From assembly GCA_024134725.1 (NCBI GenBank), contig CP099863.1:2413501-2477500 (forward strand): a stretch of DNA of 64,000 nt, given 5' to 3'. Shown here piece by piece: positions 12,901 through 23,400 of the stretch. The notes below the pieces were generated by a model that did not search any database, was not told the DNA's origin, and saw nothing but the letters and a program-made list of their open reading frames with translations. Each line of letters starts with the position of its first letter. Positions within the stretch are counted from its first letter, which is position 1. Origin of the DNA: Bacillus sp. 1780r2a1. Its GTDB lineage: Bacteria > Bacillota > Bacilli > Bacillales > Bacillaceae_H. Position numbers and translations under genes: made by a program.

Positions 12901-15900
12901 GTTCCATCGGGGTTTAGTACGACTGTGCCATTTGTTGGTGGTTGGCTAACCGTATACGTTAACGCATTTCCTTCTGGGTCTGAAGCTGGTACACTGCTTA
13001 AAATTGGAATGTTAACGGTTGTTGTAATTGTTCGGTCCTGAACAACCGGGGGGTCATTTACTGGTACAATTGTAATAAAAATGTTCGAAACCGCAGTTCC
13101 GCCTTGACCGTCTGATACAAGAACACTAAAGGTATCTGTTCCATTGTAATTAAGGTTTGGCGTATACGTAAACGTCCCGTCTGCGTTGACAATCGCTGTT
13201 CCATTTATAGGTGCGTTTAACAAGCTAAAGGTTAACGGGTCCCCCTCTGGGTCAGTGGCAGGTACTTGATTTGAAAGAACGGTATCTTCATTGATTGTAA
13301 ACGTTAAATCAGCTGTCACCGGTGGATCGTTTACCGGTTGAACATTAATTGTGACCGTAGAGACGGCCGTGCCTCCTTGACCATCGCTCACCAGTACTGT
13401 AAACACATCTGTTCCATTAAAATTTAAGTTTGGCGTATACGTAAACGTCCCGTCTGCGTTGACAACCGCTACTCCGTTTGCCGCTTGCGTTTGCAGCGTA
13501 TAGGTTAAAGGATTACCATCTACGTCAAAGCCTACGATAGCACCCGTTACTGATGAATCTTCCTGTGTTGAGAACGTATAGTTTGGAACCGTTGGCGGAT
13601 CGTTCACTGGCACGATTGTAATATTAACAGTCGAAACAGCGGTGCCTCCCTGACCGTCACTTACTAAGACGGTAAAACGATCCGTGCCGTTATAGTTCGG
13701 GTTTGGCGTATACGTAAACGTCCCGTCCGCGTTGACAACAGCTGTTCCATTTAATGCTGGATTTTGCAACGCATAGGTTAACGGGTCTCCATCCACATCA
13801 AAAGCTACGACTTGGCTGGATATTCCTGTGTCTTCTGCAATGGTAAAAAACAAATCCGATGTAACAGGAGGGTCATTGACTGGCAGCACGTTAATGGTTA
13901 CTGTCGAAACAGCGGTGCCCCCTTGACCATCACTCACCAAAATTGTAAAGACATCCGTTCCGTTAAAATTCGGGTTTGGCGTATACGTAAACGTTCCATC
14001 CGCGTTGACAACCGCTACCCCGTTTGTTGCTTGCGTCTGCAACGTATAGGTAAGTGGATCTCCATCTACATCAATTGCCACAACGTTAGCAATTACCGGT
14101 CCGTCTTCTTGCGTCGTAAACGTGTAGTTCGGGATGACTGGGCCATCGTTTACCGGAGTAATGGTAATAAAAACGGTCGAAACCGCGGTGCCTCCTTGAC
14201 CATCGCTCACCAAAACTGTAAATTGGTCGCTACCATTGTAATTTAAGTTCGGCGTATACGTAAACGTTCCATCTGCGTTGACAAGTACCGTGCCGTTTAC
14301 CGGCGCATTTTGTAAACTAAACGTCAGTGGATCACCGTCTACATCTGTTGCCGTTACTTGCCCTGCTAGTGAATTATCCTCAGGAATAGTGAAAAATAAG
14401 TCTCCTGTTAGCGGTGGATCATTGACTGGCAACACATTAATTGTGACGGTCGAAACCGCCGTGCCTCCCTGCCCGTCGCTTACTAGAACCGTAAACACGT
14501 CGGTTCCATTAAAATTTAAGTTTGGCGTATACGTAAACGTTCCATTTGCATTCACAATTGCCGTTCCGTTAGTTCCTTGGGTTTGAAGTGTATATGTTAA
14601 CGGATTTCCGTCTACATCATTTCCTACAATCGTTCCTACAACCGACGCATCTTCCTGCGTTGAAAACGTATAGTTTGGAACCGTTGGTGGATCGTTTACA
14701 GGTAGAACTGTAATTGTCACTGTAGAGACCGCCGTGCCTCCCTGCCCGTCGCTTACTAGAACCGTAAACACGTCGGTTCCATTAAAATTCAAATTTGGCG
14801 TATACGTAAACGTTCCATCTGCGTTGACAAGTACCGTCCCATTTGTTGGTGCATTTTGCAGGGCAAACGTTAAAGGGTCTCCATCAGGATCAGTAGCCGT
14901 CACACGATTTGATAACGTAGTATCTTCATTGATTGTAAATGCTAAATTCCCTGTAACTGGTGGATCATTCACGGGTAAAACGTTAATGGTAACAGTGGAA
15001 ACGGCTGTGCCTCCTTGACCATCACTTACTAATACCGTAAACGCATCTGTCCCGTTAAAATTAAGGTTTGGCGTATACGTAAATGTTCCATCTGGATTAA
15101 CAACCGCCACGCCGTTTGCAGGCGCACTTTGGAGCTGATACGTCAGCGGATCTTGATCCGAGTCAACTGCGACAACTGCTCCTATTACTGCTGAATCTTC
15201 TTGTGTGGTAAACGTATAGTTTGGAACAACCGGTGGATCATTTACAGGAATAACTGTAACTGTAACTACTGAAACAGCGGTGCCTCCCTGACCGTCGCTT
15301 ACTAAGATTGCAAATTGATCCGTTCCGTTAAAGTTTGCATTGGGTGTATACGTATAAGTACCATCACCGTTAAGTGTAACTACACCATTTGCTGGTGCTG
15401 TTTGCAAACTGAATGTCAGCGGGTCCCCGTCTACATCCGTCGCAAAAATTTGGCCGTTAAGCGGCGTGTCCTCTAGCGTTTGAACAAAATAGTTTTGCGT
15501 AACAGGCGTATCGTTAACAGGTGTAATAATAAGCGTAACTGTTGAAACAGCTGTGCCTCCTTGACCGTCGCTCACAATGACAGTAAAGCTATCCGTTCCG
15601 TTAAAATTTGTGTTTGGCGTATAGACAAACTGACCGTTAGGGTTAACCGTTACCGTTCCGTTTACAGGGGCTGTGCCCAACTGATAGGTTAGCGGATTGC
15701 CATCAACGTCTGATCCAACCACTTGACCAATAGCTGGCGTATCTTCTGGACTTGTTACCGTATAATCAGGTACCGTTGGCGGAGTGTTAACAGCCGTCAC
15801 GTTGTTTATTGCTGAAGCAGATGACCCTGTCAACGTATTGCCTGGTGTACTTTCAAACTGATATTCAATAAATACTTGGTTTGAAAGTTGAGAAACATTC

Positions 15901-17195
15901 GTTAACGGTCCTGCTACTCGAACTTGATAGATTAACGTAATCGTTTGGTTAATACCTACTGTACCAAGAGCGATTCCACTTTGAATACTTGTATTAGGCT
16001 GTTGTACTCCATTTACAAACAAGCTATTCGGTACAAAGTTTGTTGCATTAGATAGTGCATCCGTTGCAATCACCAAGTTAGCGGCTGCCGTTCCCGTATT
16101 CTGAATGGTAACAGTATACGTAACAAGATCTCCAGTTCTGGCTGACGACACGTTAGCTGTTTTATTAATGGTAAACACAGGAGCATTGATATTGACTTGA
16201 AGCCCTAGCGTATTGACAACATACGTATCTCCATTTGTGCTCCCTCGCAACGCTGCAGTTGATTGATTATTTTGCAGCCATGGTGATACGTCAATGTTTG
16301 TAATATCCCATCCTTGACGAGCTCCTGAAATGTTGGTGCCAAGAGGATGATTCACATTTCCAAACGTTCCGGCTGTATCAAGCGTACCGGCATCATTGTT
16401 AATTTGGGATGCAAAGAAGTTCGTAATCGGATTGTTTGGGCCTGACACTGCCTGAAGCGTTGTCGGAGTTGGGCCGAATAAAAATTGATCACCTGTTAAA
16501 ACTGAATCTCCTTCAATAGAACTGACTAGCAGTCTACCATTCACTGTTCCAGTTACGGGTGTGCCAAAACCAGAGACCGTTGCAGTTGACGTTCCAGCAC
16601 TACTCGTTAATTCAGCGCCAACGAAAAGAGACAAGTTACGAGACCTTTGTAGCGGATCTTCATATACAACGGCTAACGTCCAACCCGCTGAGTTTAGCGT
16701 GTTATCTAAATTCCCCTGCGTACCAGGAACGCCAAGTGCCGTATAAGTACCAGCTCCCGTAATTAAATTTGTTACGTTTGCACTTCTTACATAAAAGAAG
16801 TTTGGGGAAGTAGTTAATGTTGAACGTGTTGCTGTATCAGGAGCAATGGTAAAACTGCCTGATGGTGTACGAAACGTAATAGAGTTATTTATGAATGCAC
16901 TCACATTCTCATCTGTTGAAGTATACAATCCTCCCCAAATCAACTCTGCGTATAAAACTCTCGTTGTTGTAGCAGGCAGTCGTAATACCGCACTTGAAGC
17001 ATTTTGTCGCCAATCAGCAGTCGTACCAAGTGGATACGAACCGTCAACGGAACTTGCGTTTGCGCTAAAAAAAGTTCCAATGGCGTGAGCAGTCCCAGGT
17101 GCATTAGCATTAGTTTGTTTACTAAGACCAAATGTATTTCCTGTAAAAGTAATTGCCCCGTTTGCATTAGTTAAGAAACGGTTAATATATGGCAC
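6993..17195 (-). CDS. Giant tandem Ig-like repeat surface protein B (3,400 aa)
   Basis: Complete giant protein, about 350 kDa. The start is a GTG preceded by GAGGTGA. Head about residues 1-340, with conserved motifs such as WRQN, LYAELIWGG, VVYEDPLQRSRN and ISGARQGWDITNIDVS; DUF11 domain about 340-470; then 32 repeats of about 91 residues to about 3,388; then the tail RGISFRCSIIF with one Cys. Repeats 1-20 carry the regular DVDGDPLTY / GTFTYTPN / NFNGTD / VSDGQGGTA motifs; repeats 21-32 are more diverged and each has its own identity. There is no signal peptide, LPXTG, S-layer homology domain or membrane segment, so export by Sec and sortase anchoring is unlikely. That fits a mother-cell protein assembled on the forespore, but this is inference. 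The gene has its own terminator. A conventional adhesin is the alternative. Confidence 0.93.
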   Translation of the reverse strand: MPYINRFLTNANGAITFTGNTFGLSKQTNANAPGTAHAIGTFFSANASSVDGSYPLGTTADWRQNASSAVLRLPATTTRVLYAELIWGGLYTSTDENVSAFINNSITFRTPSGSFTIAPDTATRSTLTTSPNFFYVRSANVTNLITGAGTYTALGVPGTQGNLDNTLNSAGWTLAVVYEDPLQRSRNLSLFVGAELTSSAGTSTATVSGFGTPVTGTVNGRLLVSSIEGDSVLTGDQFLFGPTPTTLQAVSGPNNPITNFFASQINNDAGTLDTAGTFGNVNHPLGTNISGARQGWDITNIDVSPWLQNNQSTAALRGSTNGDTYVVNTLGLQVNINAPVFTINKTANVSSARTGDLVTYTVTIQNTGTAAANLVIATDALSNATNFVPNSLFVNGVQQPNTSIQSGIALGTVGINQTITLIYQVRVAGPLTNVSQLSNQVFIEYQFESTPGNTLTGSSASAINNVTAVNTPPTVPDYTVTSPEDTPAIGQVVGSDVDGNPLTYQLGTAPVNGTVTVNPNGQFVYTPNTNFNGTDSFTVIVSDGQGGTAVSTVTLIITPVNDTPVTQNYFVQTLEDTPLNGQIFATDVDGDPLTFSLQTAPANGVVTLNGDGTYTYTPNANFNGTDQFAILVSDGQGGTAVSVVTVTVIPVNDPPVVPNYTFTTQEDSAVIGAVVAVDSDQDPLTYQLQSAPANGVAVVNPDGTFTYTPNLNFNGTDAFTVLVSDGQGGTAVSTVTINVLPVNDPPVTGNLAFTINEDTTLSNRVTATDPDGDPLTFALQNAPTNGTVLVNADGTFTYTPNLNFNGTDVFTVLVSDGQGGTAVSTVTITVLPVNDPPTVPNYTFSTQEDASVVGTIVGNDVDGNPLTYTLQTQGTNGTAIVNANGTFTYTPNLNFNGTDVFTVLVSDGQGGTAVSTVTINVLPVNDPPLTGDLFFTIPEDNSLAGQVTATDVDGDPLTFSLQNAPVNGTVLVNADGTFTYTPNLNYNGSDQFTVLVSDGQGGTAVSTVFITITPVNDGPVIPNYTFTTQEDGPVIANVVAIDVDGDPLTYTLQTQATNGVAVVNADGTFTYTPNPNFNGTDVFTILVSDGQGGTAVSTVTINVLPVNDPPVTSDLFFTIAEDTGISSQVVAFDVDGDPLTYALQNPALNGTAVVNADGTFTYTPNPNYNGTDRFTVLVSDGQGGTAVSTVNITIVPVNDPPTVPNYTFSTQEDSSVTGAIVGFDVDGNPLTYTLQTQAANGVAVVNADGTFTYTPNLNFNGTDVFTVLVSDGQGGTAVSTVTINVQPVNDPPVTADLTFTINEDTVLSNQVPATDPEGDPLTFSLLNAPINGTAIVNADGTFTYTPNLNYNGTDTFSVLVSDGQGGTAVSNIFITIVPVNDPPVVQDRTITTTVNIPILSSVPASDPEGNALTYTVSQPPTNGTVVLNPDGTFTYTPNPGYIGGDVFTVLVTDSEGATALSTITVTVLATNGNTTAQDAQLTTPEDIPVQGQVVATNVLANPLVYTLQDPPAFGTVILDSATGVYTYTPNQNFNGMDSFTVFVTDNAGGNATSSQVITVTPVNDPPVVPNYQITTLEDTPIASVVIATDVDGNPLTYSLLVAPTNGVALVNTNGTYTYTPNPNFNGTDQFTVLVDDGQGGTATSIITVTVVPVNDPPVGPNEIFVTTLEDTTLIGQIIATDPDGDVLTYTLENAPTNGTAVVNPDGTYTYTPNLNYNGMDSFTVRISDPSGAFIITNVMVTVIPVNDPPTVPNYAYTILEDTVLNSVVIGTDADGDALTYSLASPPANGTVVVNPDGTFTYTPSPDFNGQDNFFVNVQDPNGGTAISEIIITVVPVNDPPIAPNLITVTTNEDTAVGGTINAIDPDGDPLTYTLEDTPINGTVVVDPQGSFVYTPNLNFNGTDTFTVRVTDTSGAFIIVNVQVIVNPVNDVPTVPDYQFTINEDTVLSNRVVGTDVDGDPLTYSLFSPPVNGTAVVNPDGTYTYTPNANFNGTDNFFVLVSDPNGGQAVSTLTITVVPVNDPPIAPNVIEIVTNEDTAITSAVNAVDPDGDPLIYTLENAPINGTAVVDPQGSFLYTPNLNYNGPDTFTIRVTDTAGNFIIVNVNVTVVPVNDPPIVPNYQYTILEDTILINQVFATDVDGDPLTYSLAYQGSNGIATVNPDGSFTYIPNPNFVGEDNFGVTVSDGQGGTALSIVTITVTPVDDPPIAPNEIMISTPEETPVTTQIVAIDPEGLPLTYAIEDAPINGTVIIDNNGVFTYTPNENFTGGDTFTVRITDAGGNFVITTVLVMVTPVEQPPVVPNYSITTLQNQSVTGTVVGIDPNGDPITYSLGQPAQNGVVTVSPDGNFIYTPNTDYVGSDLFTVVLEDTSGLTATSIVNVTVTPVNRAPITNDFTIDTLENTPINGQTPGFDPDGNPITYSVSGPPFNGTVTVDSVTGAYTYTPNPGFVGVDSFTIELRDSAGGVAQSLGTVTVISTNLPPTVNDLSIATQQGLPATGQLIGTDPDGDPIRFRLNLAPLNGTVVINSDGTFTYTPNIGYVGNDNFSVIVEDTRGGQGFGTVTVTINPAPQPFTVLGAEVTTLINQPVNGLVAVDDPEGNIVSYQISAQPQNGTAILNQDGTFTYTPNQNFVGEDFFDVIVTDGNGIQGLGTVIINVLPSSSIIVVMDSEISLEFNTPIDGQVMATSTTGLPLLYTLQTPPQNGTVTVNPDGTYVYSPTTGFFGSDQFSVLVTDTQGNAQVANVVAFVQGPVAQQPIVTDQTIQTIEGQPVAGAVIAIDPTGQPLTYTLLGSGAVNGVVVLNPDGTFTYTPNPGFVGNDAFSILVQNPQGLNATTTIAVVVTPFPNEVVAENLTIRTVLGQPATGQIVARDQLGRPLTYSLNTNPLYGTAVVNSDGTVVYTPNAGFSGQDQFSVLVVNDQGDQAISQVTVVVDNPASTITVPDTTIQTVQNQSVQGVVLATDSQNRPLRYSQGSAPANGTVVVNADGTFTYTPAPQFFGTDSFTVFVQNDRGDSATGVVRVVVSQLQDTITVQPLTVSGQQNQPVSGQVVATDALGRPLTYAVSIGPANGTLVFNPDGTFTYTPNPDFAGIDSFTVIVRNDLGDSVTTVVSVVIASTGSQVTAQDQSVTVVAGQVLQGQIVASDSQGRPLTYALATSPTSGTVVITASGAYTYTPNLGFVGTDQFIVVVRNDLGQQAFSVVTVEVTPAANVITANNITLQTTSGTPVNGLFTASDTQGRPLTFTLRTAPTNGRVTLGANGQFVYTPNGNFVGTDSFSVLIIDDTGAAATAIATITVGAVQPNAPIIEDQTFTLNVNETIQAQVVARDPQGLPLVYRIVTPPQNGVAFIDPETGVITYTPNPNFVGTDSVVVSVTNSAGLTSTATITFIVQRGISFRCSIIF
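7031..15767 (-). repeat. 32-unit Ig-like repeat array of giant B
   Basis: I counted 32 FTYTP-type cores in the translation, one per ~91-residue unit. Units 3-10 and 15-19 are highly alike and alternate between two types (PNYTF/QED and NLxFTIxED types in the first block). Units 1-2, 11-14 and 20-32 are individually distinct and have one-to-one counterparts in giant C. Confidence 0.9.
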
Positions 17196-17231
17196 AGTCT
17201 TTTCACCTCATTTTTTCGATATACTTTACAG

Positions 17232-17257
17232 TTTATTATGTCTCTTCAATAAATGTT
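17232..17257 (-). promoter_or_regulatory. Possible SigK-like promoter of giant B
   Basis: The minus strand has GGAACA, then CATAATAAA 13 bases later. The GGAACATTT -35 region is the same as before giant C, but the spacing is shorter than the usual 15-16 bases and the -10 is imperfect, so this is weaker than the promoters of giants A and C. Confidence 0.3.
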
Positions 17258-17348
17258 CCTAAGTGTATACAACACACTTATACATAACTCTATGTAGGAC
17301 GAGATTGTTGATATGTATATAAAAAGGGATAATATTCCTAATAAAAAG

Positions 17349-17380
17349 ATACGGTAAAACATTTTTATGTTTCACCGTAT
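17349..17380 (-). terminator. Rho-independent terminator of giant C
   Basis: The stem ATACGGTGAAACAT/ATGTTTTACCGTAT has a short loop and is followed on the minus strand by CTTTTTAT. It sits just downstream of the stop codon of the 5,225-residue gene. Confidence 0.85.
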
Positions 17381-17401
17381 TCTTTTATTGATATTTAATT
17401 T

Positions 17402-20400
17402 TTATAATATAATTGAGCATTTGAATGTTAATCCACGCTGGACAATAAATGTAATCGTAGCTATTGCTGACTGCCCTTCGCTGTTTGTCACGCGCACAAC
17501 CGCTGAATCTCCCCCTACATAATTTAGATTTGGCGTGTAGGTAATGATTCCTGTACTAGCATCAATAAATAAAACGCCACTTCTCGGTTTATCAATTATT
17601 TCATAACTTAATTGAAAGTTTTGCGGATCTCTTGCTACAACCTGTGCTGTAATTGTTTCATTAATATTTAAGCGAAACGTTTGATCATTAATAATTGGAG
17701 GAGAGATTGGTAGTTCCACAACTTCAATTGTAGCTACGGCAGATGCTGCTGCTCCTGTATCATCGACTATAAACACCGAAAACTGATCTCTTCCTACAAA
17801 GCCTAAACGTGGCGTATATTGAAATCCGCCTTTTGCGTTCAAAACAACCGTGCCATTTGTAGGTGCTGTTCGAATCGTGTATGTCAACGGGCGACCTTGA
17901 CTGTCCGTTGCCGTAAATATGCCGTTTACCTGGGTATTACTAAGCGTTTGTAACATAACATTATTTGGTGTGATGACATTATCAGAAGGTGTTACATTCA
18001 CCGTAATTGTGACAAACGCTTGCTGTCCGGCGCTATTTCGAATCAAAATAGTAAACTGATCTCTTCCTACAAACCCTCTATTTGGAGTATATGCGTACGT
18101 GCCGTCGCTGTTTAGCACCACTTCCCCAGAAACAGGAGGAATAGCAATGGTGTATGTTAAAGGGCGACCTTGAGAATCACGTGCAGCAATAATCCCTTGT
18201 ATAACCTGACCAGCAACAACCGTTACTTCTTGATCTTGAGCCTGAATTTCATTTATAGGATTCGTTATACTAATTGTGACAACCGTCGTTAAGAAATCAC
18301 CTAAATCATTTGCAATGTTGACTACAAAACTATCTAGTCCAATAAACCCTGTGTTTGGAGTATAAATAAACGTGCCATCTGAGTTAAGAATAACGGTTCC
18401 GTTTGCAGGTGCAACTAGTGCTGTAAATGTTAAAGGTCGATTTAACGTGTCCGTAGCTATAACCTGACCGCTAATTGATTCACCTTGAAGACCGGTAACC
18501 GTCAGTGGTTCTACTATAATACTGTCTTGAATTTGCTCTACTACCACTCTAACAATTGCAATAGCTGAACTTCCTTGATCATTTTGGACAAGTACAGTAA
18601 AAGAATCAATTCCAAAAAATTGAGCATTTGGCCTGTAAATAAACGTGCCATTTGGGTTTACAGTGACAATTCCATTAACTGGTTCCGTATTTTGAGAAAA
18701 ACGTAGCGGGCGATTTTCAGAGTCGGATGCAACAATCGCACCTTCAGCAATTTCATTTTGCAGTGTTTGAACAGCCATATCTTGAACCATGATGGTATTA
18801 AGGGGTCTGTCAACAATGACCGTAACCGTTGAAACAACTTCATCTCCCTGGTCGTTTACAATTAATACTTCAAAAGCATCCTGGCCACTGAACTCACTAT
18901 TTGGTGTATATAAGAATGTACCATCTGAATTTACAACCGCTGTTCCATAGGTTGGAGACGAATTTAACAAGTAAGTTAACGGACGAGCTAAACGATCTGT
19001 TGCAATAATTTGCCCATCTACCGGTTGATTAATAAGTGTTCTTACGACTCGGTTTTGTGCTACTATTTGATTTAATAAAGCAGAAACTAGAATGGTAACT
19101 GTAGTTGTCGCCGTAAGCCCAATTTCATTTTGAACAAGAACACTAAATGAATCTGTGCCAGTAAAGTTTGCATTAGGGGTATAGATAAAAGTGCCGTCTT
19201 GATTTAGTATAACCTCACCATTTGATGCTCCACTGCCAAGGAGAGTATACGTAAGAAGCCTCCCTAACGGATCGCTTGCTATTATTGCTCCTGATACTAT
19301 ATCTCCTTCAATTAGCTGTACGGTTTGATCAGTGACAATTGGCTGCTGAGCTACCGGTCGCTGAATATATACCACAACAGTTGATATGCTACTGTTTCCT
19401 TCTGTATCTACAATAAGAACTGAAAAAACATCTGTTCCAAAGAAGTTTAGCTGCGGTACATATTCATATGTGCCATCTACATTAATCGTCACAGCTCCAT
19501 TTTGTGGGTTTGTTTGAATCATATACATAAGTGGTAAGCCAGCTGTACTAACCGCCACCAACTGACCATTTATTGGAAAATTATAATCTCCTACTATTTC
19601 ATAGTCCATGGTATCAATCTCGCTGGTTCCCACGATGACAATTATGACGCCTGTTCCTACTGCCTGAACACCGTTAACGTCCGTTACAATAATATCAAAA
19701 AAGTCTTCCCCAACAAATCCTGGTTCTGGCGTATAGGTGAACGTCCCGTCTTGATTAAGACTTACTGTTCCGTTAAGAGGGGCTAAGCCCAGCTGATAGT
19801 AAGCGATTAATCTATCTGGATCATCTACGATTATAGCTCCATCTACCGGTTCATTAATACTAGTTGTAACAGTCGTACCCAATACAGTAAAAGGTTGATT
19901 ACTTCTTTGATTAATTGTTACAAAGACCGAACCAAAGCCTTGACCACCTTTTGCATCTTCAGCAATTATTGAAAAATTATCTTGACCAACATATCCTACG
20001 TTGGGAATGTAGGTGAAAATCCCATCACTATTAATGATTACCGTTCCGTTTAGCGGCTGAAGATTGGTTCGGAAAACAATTGAATCTCCATCTGGATCTG
20101 AAGCAAGTACTTGCCCGGTTGCTGAAGTTCCTTGTTCCGTTACAATAAATAAATCTGGAACAATAGGTGGAATGTTTGTGCTAAGAACATTAACTGTTGC
20201 AACTGAAATGGCCGCAGCTCCTGATGAATCTCGAAGTTCAACCGCAAATGAATCGACGCCTGTAAATCCTGGATTTGGTGTATACGTAAACGTGCCATCC
20301 ACGTTAACAATCACTGTTCCATTAAACGCTGGGCCTACCAGTGAAAACGTAATTGGCTCTGCGTCTGGATCAACTCCTGGTATTTGCCCGCTTACTGATG

Positions 20401-23400
20401 TGTTTTCATTTGTATCAATCGTAAAGTCATTCGTTACTGGAGTACGATTTGCTCGTGCTATTGTGACGTTTATAATCGAAGTAGCCGTTAATCCGGTCGT
20501 ATCCTCTACAATAACTCTGAAGCGATCTTCTCCAACGTAATCTAAGTTTGGTGTATAAATAAACGTACCGTCTCCGTTCACTGTAACAGTACCATTTTCA
20601 GGTAGTACTCCTATTCGATACGTAAGCAAATCACCATTGGGATCGGTACCTACCACTTGCCCAAGTACAGGTTGATTTTGAACAGTTGTAATAGAGTAGT
20701 TCGGCACGGCTGGTGGCTGCTCAACAGGTACCACAGTTATCATTATTTTCGTAATAACAAAGCTACCACCTGCATCTGTAATTCTTACAGCAAAAGTATC
20801 CATGCCAGAAAAATTTTCATTTGGCGTATACGTAAAGAAACCGTTATTATCAATTATTACTGCACCATTTACTGGTTGATTTTCAATGGTATAAACAAGT
20901 GGTAATCCTTCTGGATCGACAGCATTAATTTGAGATGAAACAGGTGTTTCTTCTAGGGTTGAAATAAACAGCTCATTTGGTGCAACAGGTGCATCGTCTA
21001 CCGGTATTACAATAATTCTTATTATAGAAGTAGCTGTTCCACCTTGGTTATCACTTACAAGTACCGTAAATTCATCCACTCCGTTAAAGTTTACGTTTGC
21101 CGTGTACGTAAACGTGCCATCCTCGTTCACTTCTGCAACTCCATTTGCTGCTTGCGTTTGTAACGTATACGTCAATGGATCTCCGTCTACATCTGTTGCA
21201 AAAACGCGGCTTGTTAAAATCGTATCTTCTATCGTCGTAAATTCATAATTTGGCACCACTGGCGCATCGTTTTCTGGCGCTACCACCACTTGAATGTTCA
21301 CGATGACAAAACCACCGCTTCCATCCGCTACCCGTAAGCTAAACGCGTCCGTTCCCGTAAAGTTAAGATTTGGGATGTACGTAAACGTACCGTCGGCATT
21401 CACCACAGCCGTTCCATTTATCGGTGCGTTTTCAATCGTAAAGGTTAGTGCGTCTCCATCGGGGTCTGTTGCATTAATAACACTTCCTACAGGCGTATCT
21501 TCAGAAGTCGTGATGGTAATCAGCGATGGCGCAATTGGCGCATCGTTCACAGGCGTCACGATTATCGTAATCGTGGATAACGCTGTGCCTCCTTGATCAT
21601 CGCTCACTAGTACTGTAAATACATCTATTCCGTTAAAGTTTGCGTTTGGCGTATAGGTGAACGTGCCGTCTCCGTTCACAACAGCGACTCCGTTTCCTGC
21701 TTGCGTTTGGAGCGCGTATGTCAGAACATCTCCGTCCACATCTGTTCCGATGACACGACTCGTTAAAACCGTATCTTCTGCTGTCGTGAATTCGTAGTTT
21801 GGCACCACTGGCGCATCGTTTTCTGGCACTACTCCTACTTGGATGCTGACGATGACAAAGCCGCCGCTCGCATCCGCTACTCGTACGCTAAACGCGTCCG
21901 TTCCCGTAAAATTCAGATTTGGCGTGTACGTAAACGTACCGTCGGCATTCACAACAGCCGTTCCATTTATCGGTGCGTTTTCAATGATAAAGGTTAGTGC
22001 GTCTTCATCTGGGTCTGTTGCATTAATAACACTTCCTACAGGCGTATCTTCTGCTGTGGTGATGATAATCAGCGATGGTGCAATCGGCGCATCGTTCACA
22101 GGCGTCACGGTTATCGTAATCGTGGATAACGCTGTGCCTCCTTGATTATCACTCACTAGTACTGTAAATACATCTATTCCGTTAAAGTTCGCGTTTGGTG
22201 TATAGGTGAACGTGCCGTCTCCGTTTACAACAGCGACTCCATTTCCTGCTTGCGTTTGGAGCGCGTACGTCAGAACGTCTCCGTCTGCATCCGTTCCGAT
22301 GACACGACTCGTTAAAACCGTATCTTCTGCTGTGGTGAATTCGTAATTTGGCACCACTGGCGCATCGTTTTCTGGCGCTACCACCACTTGAATGTTCACG
22401 ATGACAAAACCGCCGCTCTCATCCGCTACTCGTACGCTAAACGAGTCCGTTCCCGTAAAGTTCAGATTTGGCGTGTACGTAAACGTACCGTCGGCATTCA
22501 CAACAGCCGTTCCGTTGGTCGGTGCATTTTCAATGACAAAGGTTATTCCTTCTCCATCAGGGTCTGTTGCGTTAATAACACTTCCTACGGGCGTATCTTC
22601 AGCCGTTGTGATGATAATCAGCGATGGCGCAATCGGCGCATCGTTCACAGGTGTCACAGTTATGTTAACAGTGGATACTGCCGTAGCGCCTTGGGCATCG
22701 CTAACTAGAACGATGAACTGATCAACTCCATTAAAGTTCGCATTTGGGGTATATGAAAACGTGCCGTCCACGTTCACCACCGCAATGCCGCTTGTTGCTT
22801 GCGTTTGCAAACTATATGTTAATACGTCTCCATCTATATCGCTTCCAATAATCACATTGTTTAAAACCGTATCTTCGTTGATAGTAAAGCTATAGTTGGG
22901 TACAACCGGCGGGTCGTTCACCGGTATTACTGTGACCATAATTGTTGTAATAATAAACGCATCAGACGGATCACTAATTCGAACAGCAAAGGAGTCCATA
23001 CCGTTATAATTCAGGTTCGGCGTATACGTAAACGTACCGTCTGTATTCACAACAGCCGTTCCGTTGGTCGGCGCACTTTCAATCGTAAAGGCCAGAACGT
23101 CTCCATCAGGGTCTGTTGCGTTAATAGTGCTTCCTACAAGCGTATCTTCCGCTGTCATAATTGTAATCAGCGATGGCGCAATTGGCGCATCGTTGACGGG
23201 TATCACAGTCACAGTGATGGTAGATACCACTGTTTCTCCTTGATTATCGCTCACTAACACCGTAAAGAAATCTGTACCGTTAAAGTTAGAATTCGGTGTA
23301 TACGCAAACGTGCCGTCGGCATTCACAACAGCAACTCCATTTGCTGCTTGTGTTTGAAGTACGTACGTCAGCACGTCTCCGTCCACATCCGTTCCAATGA

